Source of the DNA: Saccharomonospora piscinae
GTDB taxonomy: Bacteria > Actinomycetota > Actinomycetes > Mycobacteriales > Pseudonocardiaceae
Assembly (NCBI RefSeq): GCF_005862235.1
Contig: NZ_VCEK01000007.1
Location: forward strand, 130,798 to 194,797
DNA: 64,000 nucleotides
Reading direction: 5' to 3'
In this document: positions 41,777-49,689 of the stretch, one piece after another
How the letters are laid out: each line of letters opens with the position of its first letter
Numbering within the stretch: the first letter of the stretch is position 1
The notes under the pieces: generated by a model
Database searches by the model: none
What the model was told of the DNA's origin: nothing
What the model saw: only the letters and a program-made list of their open reading frames with translations
Program-made: the position numbers and the translations under genes

Positions 41777-44764
41777 TTGTTCGGTCGTGGCCGTAGCCGG
41801 AAAGCCCAGTACCCGGCACCAGCGCAACAGGCCGAGGGCGGCCGTCAGGGCAAACGGCTGCCCGGCGAGCAGGCCATTCCCACCTACACTCCGTCGATCG
41901 CGGCGCGGTCCATCGACGGGCACCTCCTGCGCACCGGACACGAGGTCTACGCCTGGTACCGATTGGCGCCCCAGCGCTGGTCGTTCCGGTCGGACTCGCA
42001 GCGCCGGGACCTGGTCGCGGCGATCGCGGGCCAGTACGCCGATCTCCAGGGCCGCTGGATGCACCTGCGGGTGACCACGCGGCCGTATCCGATCCGCATG
42101 TGGGCCGAGGCGCACGTCCACAACGCCCACAACCGGCCGCCGGACTCCGCGGGGGCGTTGTCGTTCGACGACTATCTCGTCGGCGAGCAGCAGCAGTTGA
42201 TGGGCCGTTCGATGGCGGAGAAAGAGGTCTACATCGGGGTTCAGGTCCAGACCCGTCGGGTGATGGACCGTGCGGTCGAGCGGGCTGCCCCGCTGCTGCG
42301 CAAGATCCTCCCCGAGGCGGTGGACGCCGAACTGGCCGCGCTGGACTCGGAGGTCGAGCACCTCGACCAGGTGATGGGCGCTCCAGGGCTGGAGGGCAGG
42401 CCGGTGGAGGCCGAGGAGATGTCCTGGCTGATGCACCGGTCGTGCTCGCTGGGCCTGCCCGCGCCGAGGAACCTGCCCGCGGTGCCGGGCGCCACCTGGG
42501 AGCCCGAGGATCTCGCGAGTTTCACCGACGCCGCCGACTTCCACAGCGATCCCTACGCGCCCACGGTCGCCGTGCGGGGGCGCACCGGCTCCAACGCCGG
42601 TATCGCCCGGCATGTCGCGGTGCTCACGGTCGGGCAGATGCACGGGCTGCAGATTCCCGAGGTCGACGACCCGTGGGTGCAGCACGCCGACCGGCTGCCG
42701 TCGGCGGTGGAGTGGTCGGCGCGCATCTACGTGCGCAGGCCGGAGGAGGTCGCGGGCGAGCTGCAACGGCAGATGAACAAGGTCCGTTCGCAGGTCAAGC
42801 ACTACACCGACGAGCACGACCTCGAACCGCCCCAGTCGCTGGCCCGCCAGGCGTCGCGGGTGCTGGAGATCGACGACGAGATGACGTCGGGCTTCACGGC
42901 GCTGGCCACGCGCGTGCGCTCGTGGTGGCGGCTGGCGGTGTCCGCGCCGACGGAGCGGGAGGCGCTGCGCCTGGCGCAGCAACTGCTGGACCTGTACAAA
43001 CCCAAGGTCGCCATCGAGCACCCGGAGGCGCAGTACGCGCTGGCACGGGAGTTCATCCCGGGTGAGGCACTGTCGTCCGGTGCGTACCTGCGCCGGGGGT
43101 CGGTGGTCTGGGCCGCCTCGGCCGTGCCCACGGCGACGGCGGAGGTCGGCGACCGGCGCGGCATCCTGCTGGGGGAGACCTGCACGGCCACCCGCAGGCC
43201 GGTCGCGTGGGACCCGTGGATGGCCCAGGAGATCCGCGACGGCTCGGGGCTGACCGCGATGGTCGCCGGTCTCGGTGGCGGCAAGTCGTTCCTCGGTGGC
43301 GGCATCGTCTACAAGACACTCCGTGCGGGCGCGCACTGGACGATCCTCGACCCGTCGGGGCCGCTGTCGCGGTTGTGCGAGCTGCCGGAGATCCGCCCCT
43401 ACGCACGGCCGATCAACCTGCTCAACGCCCAGCCGGGCATCCTCAACCCGTATCGCGTGGTGGCCGAACCGCAGCTCGAACACTTCCTCGACGAGGAGGA
43501 CCCCGAGCGGGCATGGCGCAGGGAACGCGCGCTCGCGGGAGCGACCCGGCGGCGGTTGGTGCTCGACGTGCTCACCGGCGTGCTGCCCTACGAGGTGGCG
43601 CGTATGCCGCAGACCCGCATCGTGCTGTTGCGCGCGGTGCGGCGCGTGGGTGGCCGCTACGACGCCGACCCGGGCCAGGTGATCGACGCACTGCGCGGTG
43701 ACTCCAGCGAGCACCACGAGCACGCCGTCGTGGTCGCGGACTTCCTCGACGAGTTGCGCGAACGCATGTCGCTGCTCATCCCGGAGGCCGACGCCGACCC
43801 CTACTCCGACACCCGCGACGACCGGCTCACCGTGCTGACGATGGCCGGGCTGACACTGCCGAAGGAGAGCGTGGGCCGGGAGCACTGGACCGACGCCGAG
43901 GCACTGGGCGTCGAGATGCTCAACCTGGCGGCGTGGCTGACGCAGCGCTCCGTGTACGAGAAGCCGAAGGAGCTGCGCAAGGGCGTCTGGATCGACGAGG
44001 CGTTCTTCCTCTCCGAGGTACCCACGGGCCGGGTGCTGATGAACCGCTTCGCCCGCGACTCCCGCAAGTGGAACGTCCGCGTGCTGCTGTCGTCGCAGAT
44101 CCCCGCCGACTTCCTCCGTATGCAGGGTTTCGTGGCCCTGCTCGACTCGGTGTTCGTCGGCAGGCTGGACGACGACGACACCCAGGCCGACGCGCTGCGC
44201 CTGCTGAAGGTGCCGGTGGGGGTGGGCTACGAGCAGGTGGTGTCGGCCCTCGGCCGCAGGCCGGGTTCGCGGCGGGACGTGGAGCGCGACACCGACCCGA
44301 GACAGTTCATCTTCGCCGACGGCGCGGGCGGTGTGGAACGCATCAGGGTGGACTTCTCCGGGCCGCACCTCGACCACCTCAGGGGCGTGCTCGACACCAC
44401 GCCGGGGTCGGTGTCCGCTCCCGCCGCGGCACCGCGGACAGGCCCCGCCACGAAGTCCGACCCCGACACGGACCCCCATACGGACACCGACAGGGCCGAC
44501 GAGGCCGGTAACTCCGCGCCGGGTGTGGCGCAGCCGCCGGAGGACGTCATCGACGAGGACCTGGAGCGTGCGGCGGAGCTGGAGGTCGGACTCACCGAGG
44601 GCGACGTGCTGGCCGATCCGCCACCCGGCACGGAAGACCGGGGCGCTCCCGGCGGCGACACGGGCGGCGACACGGGCGGTGACATGGGAGACGGCGCCGA
44701 GACGCGGCCGGAGGAACGGCAGCACGCGGGAGCGGGCAAGGGCACCGGCAGGGGCGCCGTATGA
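41777..44764 (+). CDS. VirB4/TraC-like secretion ATPase
   Basis: 995 residues. The N-terminal half (to about 470) is the VirB4/TraC-type alpha/beta domain with no membrane helix. The ATPase has Walker A VAGLGGGKSF (Lys503) and Walker B GVWIDEAFFL (Asp740, Glu741), followed by LSSQIPADFL, the sensor region of HerA/VirB4 ATPases. The last 130 residues are a disordered Pro/Asp/Gly-rich tail not usual in VirB4. TTG 41777 is supported by GGGAGG upstream. Its stop overlaps the next gene's ATG. It would power assembly or transport across the cytoplasmic membrane. It has no relaxase or VirD4-type features. Confidence 0.88.
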   Translation: MFGRGRSRKAQYPAPAQQAEGGRQGKRLPGEQAIPTYTPSIAARSIDGHLLRTGHEVYAWYRLAPQRWSFRSDSQRRDLVAAIAGQYADLQGRWMHLRVTTRPYPIRMWAEAHVHNAHNRPPDSAGALSFDDYLVGEQQQLMGRSMAEKEVYIGVQVQTRRVMDRAVERAAPLLRKILPEAVDAELAALDSEVEHLDQVMGAPGLEGRPVEAEEMSWLMHRSCSLGLPAPRNLPAVPGATWEPEDLASFTDAADFHSDPYAPTVAVRGRTGSNAGIARHVAVLTVGQMHGLQIPEVDDPWVQHADRLPSAVEWSARIYVRRPEEVAGELQRQMNKVRSQVKHYTDEHDLEPPQSLARQASRVLEIDDEMTSGFTALATRVRSWWRLAVSAPTEREALRLAQQLLDLYKPKVAIEHPEAQYALAREFIPGEALSSGAYLRRGSVVWAASAVPTATAEVGDRRGILLGETCTATRRPVAWDPWMAQEIRDGSGLTAMVAGLGGGKSFLGGGIVYKTLRAGAHWTILDPSGPLSRLCELPEIRPYARPINLLNAQPGILNPYRVVAEPQLEHFLDEEDPERAWRRERALAGATRRRLVLDVLTGVLPYEVARMPQTRIVLLRAVRRVGGRYDADPGQVIDALRGDSSEHHEHAVVVADFLDELRERMSLLIPEADADPYSDTRDDRLTVLTMAGLTLPKESVGREHWTDAEALGVEMLNLAAWLTQRSVYEKPKELRKGVWIDEAFFLSEVPTGRVLMNRFARDSRKWNVRVLLSSQIPADFLRMQGFVALLDSVFVGRLDDDDTQADALRLLKVPVGVGYEQVVSALGRRPGSRRDVERDTDPRQFIFADGAGGVERIRVDFSGPHLDHLRGVLDTTPGSVSAPAAAPRTGPATKSDPDTDPHTDTDRADEAGNSAPGVAQPPEDVIDEDLERAAELEVGLTEGDVLADPPPGTEDRGAPGGDTGGDTGGDMGDGAETRPEERQHAGAGKGTGRGAV

Positions 44765-46818
44765 ACACGATCATGACGGTGCTGGCCGTGGTCTGCTGCG
44801 CTGCGGCGTGGCGGGCGGTGCGGGCGCGTCGTCGCGGCGAGCGCGCTGCCCCCGGTGGACGCCGGACGCCCGCGCTGGCCCTGGTCGTGGCCGTGCTCGG
44901 CCTGCAACTCACGCTCACCGCCCCCGCGTCGGCGCAGGACAGCGGCTGCGAGGTGCCGAACCCGGAACGGCCCGGCGCGGGCATGGTCGGTGCCATCGAC
45001 CCACCGTCGGCCAACGGTGAGGCGGGCAGCGCCTATCTCGAACACAGCTACGCCGGCATGGTGTGGCACGTCTACGACTGCGACAACGGCGCGCTCGGTC
45101 TCGGCTCTCCCGAGTCCACGATCGACACCTGGGCCGGGAACCAGCTGTTCAACCTCGGAAAGAACATCGTCGGGGCCACGAACTCGCTGCACTACACCGT
45201 GCTCGAGGGCGGGCTGCTCAACCCGATCTACAACGCCGTCTCCGAGGGCGCCGAGACGGTCTACGACAACATCTACACCCAGCTGTTCGGGCTGTTCGCG
45301 CTGCTGCTGGCCATCCTGCTGTTCCGCAACATCTGGCGCGGCGACCTCGCCACGGTGAGCAAACGCGCCCTGTTCGCCCTGGGCGGGGTGTGGCTCGCGG
45401 CGTCCTCGATGGCCCTGCTGCGCTACTACGACGACATCGACAACGCGATCGTGCAGACCACCACGAACATCCAGGCCGGGTTCGTGGACGAGAGCGAGGA
45501 CCGGGTCCTGCGTCACGTGCTGCCGACCGATCTGCACACCGAGGTGGTCTACAAGAACTGGCTGCGCGGTGAGTTCGGCGCGCCCGACTCGCCGGAGGCC
45601 GAGGAGCACGGCAGGGCGCTGCTCGACGCGCAGTCGTTCACCTGGGAGGAGATGCGCGCGGGCGACGACGCCGACGAGGCGCTGATCGAGGAGAAGAAGT
45701 CCGAGTTCCGCGCCATCGCCAATGACCTCGGCCCCGCCACCGGGTACTTCACCGGTGAGGACGGCAGCAGGACCGGGACGGGTTTCCTCGCGTTCATCCA
45801 GAGTCTCTGTTACGCGCTGTTCCAGCTGTTCGCCAAGGCCGCCGTGCTGCTCGCGCAGATCCTGGTGCGGTTGTTCACGCTCACCGCGCCGCTCATCGGG
45901 CTCGTCGCCATCCTGCACCACGACATCCTGCGCCGGGTGGGCAAGGTCGTCGGCACGGTGGCGTTCAACCTGCTGGTGCTGTCGGTCCTGGCCGGTGTGC
46001 AGGCCCTGTTGCTGCGGGCGATCTTCACGGCGGGCAGTTCGCTGTCCATGCTGACGCAGCTCGTGGTCGCCGGGTTGATCACCGTCCTGCTGTTCATGGT
46101 GGGCAAACCGGGCAAACGGCTGTGGCAGATGGTGGAGATGTCGGTCGGCATGGTCGGTGCCGCCGTACCCAGTCCTCGCGGCGGGCTGCTCTCCCGGTTC
46201 CGGCGGGGCGGCGACCAGCCGAGTCCGCAGGACGAGTTCTGGAAGACCGTCGCGGAGGACGACCGCGACGAGGGCGGGGCCGCCACCCGGGGCACGGGCG
46301 GCGTGCTCTCCGGAGGCCGCAACCGTCCTGAAGCGACGGTGACGGCCACGGCCGAGCGGCTCGACACCCGCTCGGGCGCCGGGGCGCACCCAGCGACGGT
46401 GTGGGCCGGAGGCGGCGGTCGCGCGGCGTTGCCCTCGGCGGGCAGCGCGGAGTCCGGCGTCTTCGGCGGATACCCGCCGAGCCGGTCGCCGGGTGACTAC
46501 CTGAAACAGCGGGATCCGATGGCGGCGTACTCGGGCGGCCGCAGGATGACTTCCCCGGCGGTGAGTGAGCACGGCTGGGACCGGGCCGACGACGTCGATC
46601 CCGTTGTGGTCCCGTCGCGGCTCGCCTCGACGGGTGTTTCGGCGTCGGCGCCGTCACCGGCGTCACCACAGCCGGCACCGGAGCGTGCCGCCGTGCCGCA
46701 ACCACGGCGGGTGGAGCACGAGATGGTGGCGGGCAAACCCGTCTTCGTGCTGTACCGGCCGTCGCGCGGCCTTGAGGTCCGGGACGACGGCCGCGACACC
46801 GACCGCGTGGTCCGGTAG
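44761..46818 (+). CDS. VirB6/TrbL-like polytopic membrane protein
   Basis: 685 residues. A hydrophobic start (TIMTVLAVVCCAAAW) is followed by a second hydrophobic segment ending TAPASAQD that resembles a signal peptide. An extracytoplasmic region leads to a cluster of five or six membrane helices (LFGLFALLLAILLF, LFALGGVWLAASSMALL, LVRLFTLTAPLIGLVAIL, VAFNLLVLSVLAGVQALLL, LVVAGLITVLLFMVG). The last 230 residues are cytoplasmic, disordered and Arg/Pro/Ser-rich. This is the layout of VirB6/TrbL/TcpH-type channel components. It overlaps the VirB4-like gene by 4 bp (ATGA). Confidence 0.8.
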   Translation: MNTIMTVLAVVCCAAAWRAVRARRRGERAAPGGRRTPALALVVAVLGLQLTLTAPASAQDSGCEVPNPERPGAGMVGAIDPPSANGEAGSAYLEHSYAGMVWHVYDCDNGALGLGSPESTIDTWAGNQLFNLGKNIVGATNSLHYTVLEGGLLNPIYNAVSEGAETVYDNIYTQLFGLFALLLAILLFRNIWRGDLATVSKRALFALGGVWLAASSMALLRYYDDIDNAIVQTTTNIQAGFVDESEDRVLRHVLPTDLHTEVVYKNWLRGEFGAPDSPEAEEHGRALLDAQSFTWEEMRAGDDADEALIEEKKSEFRAIANDLGPATGYFTGEDGSRTGTGFLAFIQSLCYALFQLFAKAAVLLAQILVRLFTLTAPLIGLVAILHHDILRRVGKVVGTVAFNLLVLSVLAGVQALLLRAIFTAGSSLSMLTQLVVAGLITVLLFMVGKPGKRLWQMVEMSVGMVGAAVPSPRGGLLSRFRRGGDQPSPQDEFWKTVAEDDRDEGGAATRGTGGVLSGGRNRPEATVTATAERLDTRSGAGAHPATVWAGGGGRAALPSAGSAESGVFGGYPPSRSPGDYLKQRDPMAAYSGGRRMTSPAVSEHGWDRADDVDPVVVPSRLASTGVSASAPSPASPQPAPERAAVPQPRRVEHEMVAGKPVFVLYRPSRGLEVRDDGRDTDRVVR

Positions 46819-46830
46819 GGGGTCGTCGAC

Positions 46831-47454
46831 ATGCCCATCCGCACCAACCGGGGCCGGGCCGCGGTGTACCGGCGCCTCTGGGGCTTTCCCATGCGGTCGC
46901 CCTCGCACCTCGTGGGCACGGTCATCCTGGTCGCCGCCGTCCTGATCGCCGCGGGGATGCTCGTGCCGAGACTCGTCGGAGACAGCGCCGGCGGTGGCGC
47001 GGGCCCGGTCACCCCGGGCGCCGCGGGAGCGTCGTCGGACGAGGCGTCACCGGAGACCGATGGCGGGCCGTCGGCCACGCTGGACCGGGAGGCGCTGCCG
47101 ACGCGGTTGTCCGAACCACTGGCAACGCCGTCGGAGACCGAACCCGCTCCCGAGGCACTGCGCAGGGCACGGGAATGGGCCGAGGCATGGGTGACGCGGC
47201 CCGCGGACGGGTCGGCGGAGACGTGGCTCGACGGGCTGCGCCCCCTGACCACCCCGGAGTTCTGGCCCCAGCTGCGCAGCGTGGAGCCCGACAACATCAC
47301 GGCCACGGAGGTCGTGGGGGAGCCCGAGGCACGGCAGGCCCATCCCAAGTCGGTGGAGGTCGAGCTCACCACCGACGGACCCGGGCTGCTCGTCACCGTC
47401 GTCGACACCGACACCGGGTGGCGCGTGTCCGACTACACCGAGACGGAGGAGTGA
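46831..47454 (+). CDS. VirB8/TcpC-like bitopic protein
   Basis: 207 residues: a basic cytoplasmic N-terminus (RTNRGRAAVYRRLWGFP), one membrane helix (HLVGTVILVAAVLIAAGMLV), a Gly/Ser/Pro linker, then a C-terminal domain of about 90 residues beginning LRRAREWAEAWVT and ending WRVSDYTETE. Helix followed by curved sheet is the NTF2-like pattern of VirB8/TcpC, the scaffold of the inner-membrane complex. GGGGGT precedes the ATG. Identity rests on layout and order; sequence similarity to VirB8 cannot be tested here. Confidence 0.7.
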   Translation: MPIRTNRGRAAVYRRLWGFPMRSPSHLVGTVILVAAVLIAAGMLVPRLVGDSAGGGAGPVTPGAAGASSDEASPETDGGPSATLDREALPTRLSEPLATPSETEPAPEALRRAREWAEAWVTRPADGSAETWLDGLRPLTTPEFWPQLRSVEPDNITATEVVGEPEARQAHPKSVEVELTTDGPGLLVTVVDTDTGWRVSDYTETEE

Positions 47455-47460
47455 GGCGCC

Positions 47461-48450
47461 GTGCGAGCCGGGCTGCTGATCGGTTTCGTCGCCGCCGCCA
47501 CCATGACCGTGCTGGTGGCGGCCGGTGCGGTTCTGGTCATCGACAGCCAGCGCCAGCACGCCCACGCCACACCGGTGAGCTGCAACGCCGCACTGGGCCC
47601 GACCCAGCCCGGCCAGCAGGGGCGGGGCGCCACCGACGCGGGCAACCTCGCGGGCGAGCAGCTCGACACGGTGTCGCGCATCATCTCGATCGGCCAGGAA
47701 CGCGACCTCTCGCCGAGGGCGTGGCAGATCGCCATCCAGGCCGGCATGACCGAGTCGGGCCTGCGCAGCCTCGACTACGGTGACCGCGACTCGCTCGGCA
47801 TCTTCCAGATGCGGCCGTCGATGGGGTGGGGCACGCCCGCGCAGGTCACCGACCCGACCTACGCCATCAACAAGTTCTACGACGTTCTGGAGGCCATCCC
47901 CGGCTGGGAGAGCCTGCGGCCCGGCGACGCGGCGCAGGCCGTGGAGCGTTCGGCGTTTCCGGACCGCTACCACGAGTGGGAGCCGATGGCGGTCTACCTG
48001 GTGGAGACCATGGGCGAGGTGCCCGACGCCACGGGCTGCGGCCCCGGCATGGGCTCGGCACTGCCACCCAACGAGCAGGCGGGCCAGGCCATCGACTTCG
48101 CGTTGGAGGAGCGGGGCAAGCCGTACGTGTGGGGCGCGGTGGGCCCGGATTCCTACGACTGTTCGGGGCTCATGTTGCGTGCCTACGAGTCGGCGGGCAT
48201 CACCCTGCCGCGCGTGTCACGCGACCAGTACCAGGCGGGCGCGATGCTGCCGGTGGAGCAGGCGCAGCCGGGCGATCTCGTGTTCTGGGCCTACGACTCG
48301 GCCGACCCGGCGACCATCCACCACGTGGCCCTGTACATCGGGGACGGCACCATCGTGGAGGCGCAGCAGTCCGGGGTGCCCGTACACACGCGGGCGATCT
48401 CGTGGGACGAGGCCGGTCTCGTGCCGCAAGCGGTGCGGCCGGGAGTGTGA
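47461..48450 (+). CDS. Exported double wall hydrolase: lytic-transglycosylase-like plus NlpC/P60
   Basis: 329 residues. A single N-terminal membrane helix (LLIGFVAAATMTVLVAAGAVLV) anchors or exports it. The first domain has an SLT-like core: AWQIAIQAGMTESGLRSLDY with the catalytic-type Glu, then SLGIFQMRPSMGWG. The second domain is NlpC/P60: PYVWGAVGPDSYDCSG with Cys234 and an IHHVALYIGDG His. Combining glycan-strand and peptide-stem cleavage is what conjugative VirB1/TcpG-type enzymes of Gram-positives do to open a channel through the wall. It starts 6 bp after the VirB8-like gene. Confidence 0.88.
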   Translation: MRAGLLIGFVAAATMTVLVAAGAVLVIDSQRQHAHATPVSCNAALGPTQPGQQGRGATDAGNLAGEQLDTVSRIISIGQERDLSPRAWQIAIQAGMTESGLRSLDYGDRDSLGIFQMRPSMGWGTPAQVTDPTYAINKFYDVLEAIPGWESLRPGDAAQAVERSAFPDRYHEWEPMAVYLVETMGEVPDATGCGPGMGSALPPNEQAGQAIDFALEERGKPYVWGAVGPDSYDCSGLMLRAYESAGITLPRVSRDQYQAGAMLPVEQAQPGDLVFWAYDSADPATIHHVALYIGDGTIVEAQQSGVPVHTRAISWDEAGLVPQAVRPGV

Positions 48451-48461
48451 GGAGGAGGCCC

Positions 48462-49367
48462 GTGGCCAAGAAGTGGGGCAGGCGCAGCAGGGCGAAGAGC
48501 CCGGTCGTGGTGCCGCAGGCGTTCGACGTCGAGTCCGCGTTCCCGCCCGCGGCGTCGCGCCAGGGACGGGGGCGGGCGCCGGTGTCGAGCACACCGCTGG
48601 CCGACCAGCTCGGCGGTGACGCGCCGGGAGTCAGCGAACACTACGTCGTGCTGCCGCGCTCGCTGGCCGAGGACATGCCGTTGCCGTGGCAGCAGCAGCT
48701 CGCGTCCCTGCTCGGCCAGTTTCACGACACCCACCGGGGGTTGTCGTGGCCGACCTACCGCGTGGTGCCGTCCCGGCCGGAACGTCTCGTCGACCTCGAC
48801 GAGGAACAGCTCGCCGAAGCGGGCTACCTCGTCGAGCTGGACGCCGACGGTGAGCTGGTCTACCGCGACCGCACCGGCCGCCGCGTGACCGACCCGGAGG
48901 CCACGGTCGCGCTGGTGCCGTGTCTCGACCCGATCGCGGCGCGACGCGAGGCGGCGAGCCCGGCCGGCTCACCCGAACCCGCCGACCCGGCGCCCCGGGG
49001 GCGTGCCCGGCCGGGCGCGGCGCCCATGAACATCGGACCGCAGCCGGTGTGGCGCACCACGCCAACGACCAACACGGCCACCACGGCGCAGTCCCGCCCC
49101 GCCGCGCCGCCGCCCGCGCCTCCCGCACAGCCCACACAGCCCACGGCACCGTCACCGGCCACGCCGACGCCGCGGGAGCCGGGCGCGGGAGCGGGACAGC
49201 GCGACTGGTTCGAGCTGGCCGACGGCGCCGACCCCGCCGCGCGGGCGGCTGGTTCGGCGCCGCCGAACCCGGATTCGGCGACGGAGCAGGCCACCGAGTC
49301 GCCCGCGCCGGAGTTCGGGCCGACCGGCGACGAATCCACCGAGATTCCGTACCGCTACCGGCACTGA
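48462..49367 (+). CDS. Unrecognised soluble cluster protein with disordered tail
   Basis: 301 residues, no membrane helix. A basic start (KKWGRRSRAKSP) is followed by a globular region of about residues 50-165 (EHYVVLPRSLAEDMPLPWQQ, LSWPTYRVVPSRPERLVDLD, in part) and a Pro/Ala/Thr-rich low-complexity tail ending STEIPYRYRH. No family is recognised. The perfect ribosome site GGAGGAGG before the GTG and the 11-bp gap to the hydrolase tie it to the secretion-like operon; it could be a cytoplasmic adaptor or a substrate. Confidence 0.7.
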   Translation: MAKKWGRRSRAKSPVVVPQAFDVESAFPPAASRQGRGRAPVSSTPLADQLGGDAPGVSEHYVVLPRSLAEDMPLPWQQQLASLLGQFHDTHRGLSWPTYRVVPSRPERLVDLDEEQLAEAGYLVELDADGELVYRDRTGRRVTDPEATVALVPCLDPIAARREAASPAGSPEPADPAPRGRARPGAAPMNIGPQPVWRTTPTTNTATTAQSRPAAPPPAPPAQPTQPTAPSPATPTPREPGAGAGQRDWFELADGADPAARAAGSAPPNPDSATEQATESPAPEFGPTGDESTEIPYRYRH

Positions 49368-49388
49368 GAGCGACGTACGCTGACGGGT

Positions 49389-49610
49389 ATGGCAGCCAAG
49401 AGCAACGACCCGAACCCGCCGTCCGGCTGGTGGTACAACACACGCACCGGCGAGGTGGAGCACGGTGAGCTGTCGCGGGCCATCGACCTGATGGGTCCGT
49501 ACCCGGACGAGGCCACCGCACGGAATGCCCTGGAGATCGCCCGCGAGCGCACGCGACGCGCCGACCGCCGGGAGGCCGAGTGGGAGGGCGAGGACGTTGA
49601 CGAGCTCTGA
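49389..49610 (+). CDS. Small SPOR-like protein
   Basis: 73 residues: GWWYNTRTGEVEHGE, then MGPYPDEATARNALEIARERT, an arrangement recalling the actinobacterial small SPOR-like proteins with aromatic and Gly-Pro-Tyr motifs. It is soluble and acidic, with an end of the form EGEDVDEL. The last codons and the stop lie in a 10-bp tandem repeat. It begins 21 bp after the previous gene and may be the last member of the cluster or an independent housekeeping gene. Confidence 0.7.
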   Translation: MAAKSNDPNPPSGWWYNTRTGEVEHGELSRAIDLMGPYPDEATARNALEIARERTRRADRREAEWEGEDVDEL

Positions 49611-49650
49611 CGAGCTGTGACGGGCTCTGACGAGCGCTGACGAGCTCTGA
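49598..49650 (+). repeat. Five 10-bp tandem repeats spanning a stop codon
   Basis: Units of the form TGACGAGCTC: TGACGAGCTC, TGACGAGCTG, TGACGGGCTC, TGACGAGCGC, TGACGAGCTC, followed by TGA. The coding sequence of the small SPOR-like gene ends at the second TGA. The unit length is not a multiple of three, so all copies after the stop are non-coding and free to vary. It looks like slippage expansion at a gene end. Confidence 0.85.
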
Positions 49651-49689
49651 GGCGGGCACACCGGCGCCCGGCGGGGTTAGTGTCGAGGT

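Noticed and set aside
41582-44725. Minus-strand frame of over 1000 codons opposite the VirB4-like gene
   Set aside because: Shadow of a well-supported ATPase gene on the other strand; no protein-family features.
41012-49610. Recently acquired integrative conjugative element
   Set aside because: No integrase, relaxase, excisionase, replication gene, tRNA or flanking direct repeat is visible, and codon use resembles the neighbours.
49598-49650. CRISPR-like array
   Set aside because: Repeats are directly adjacent with no spacers and no cas genes are near.
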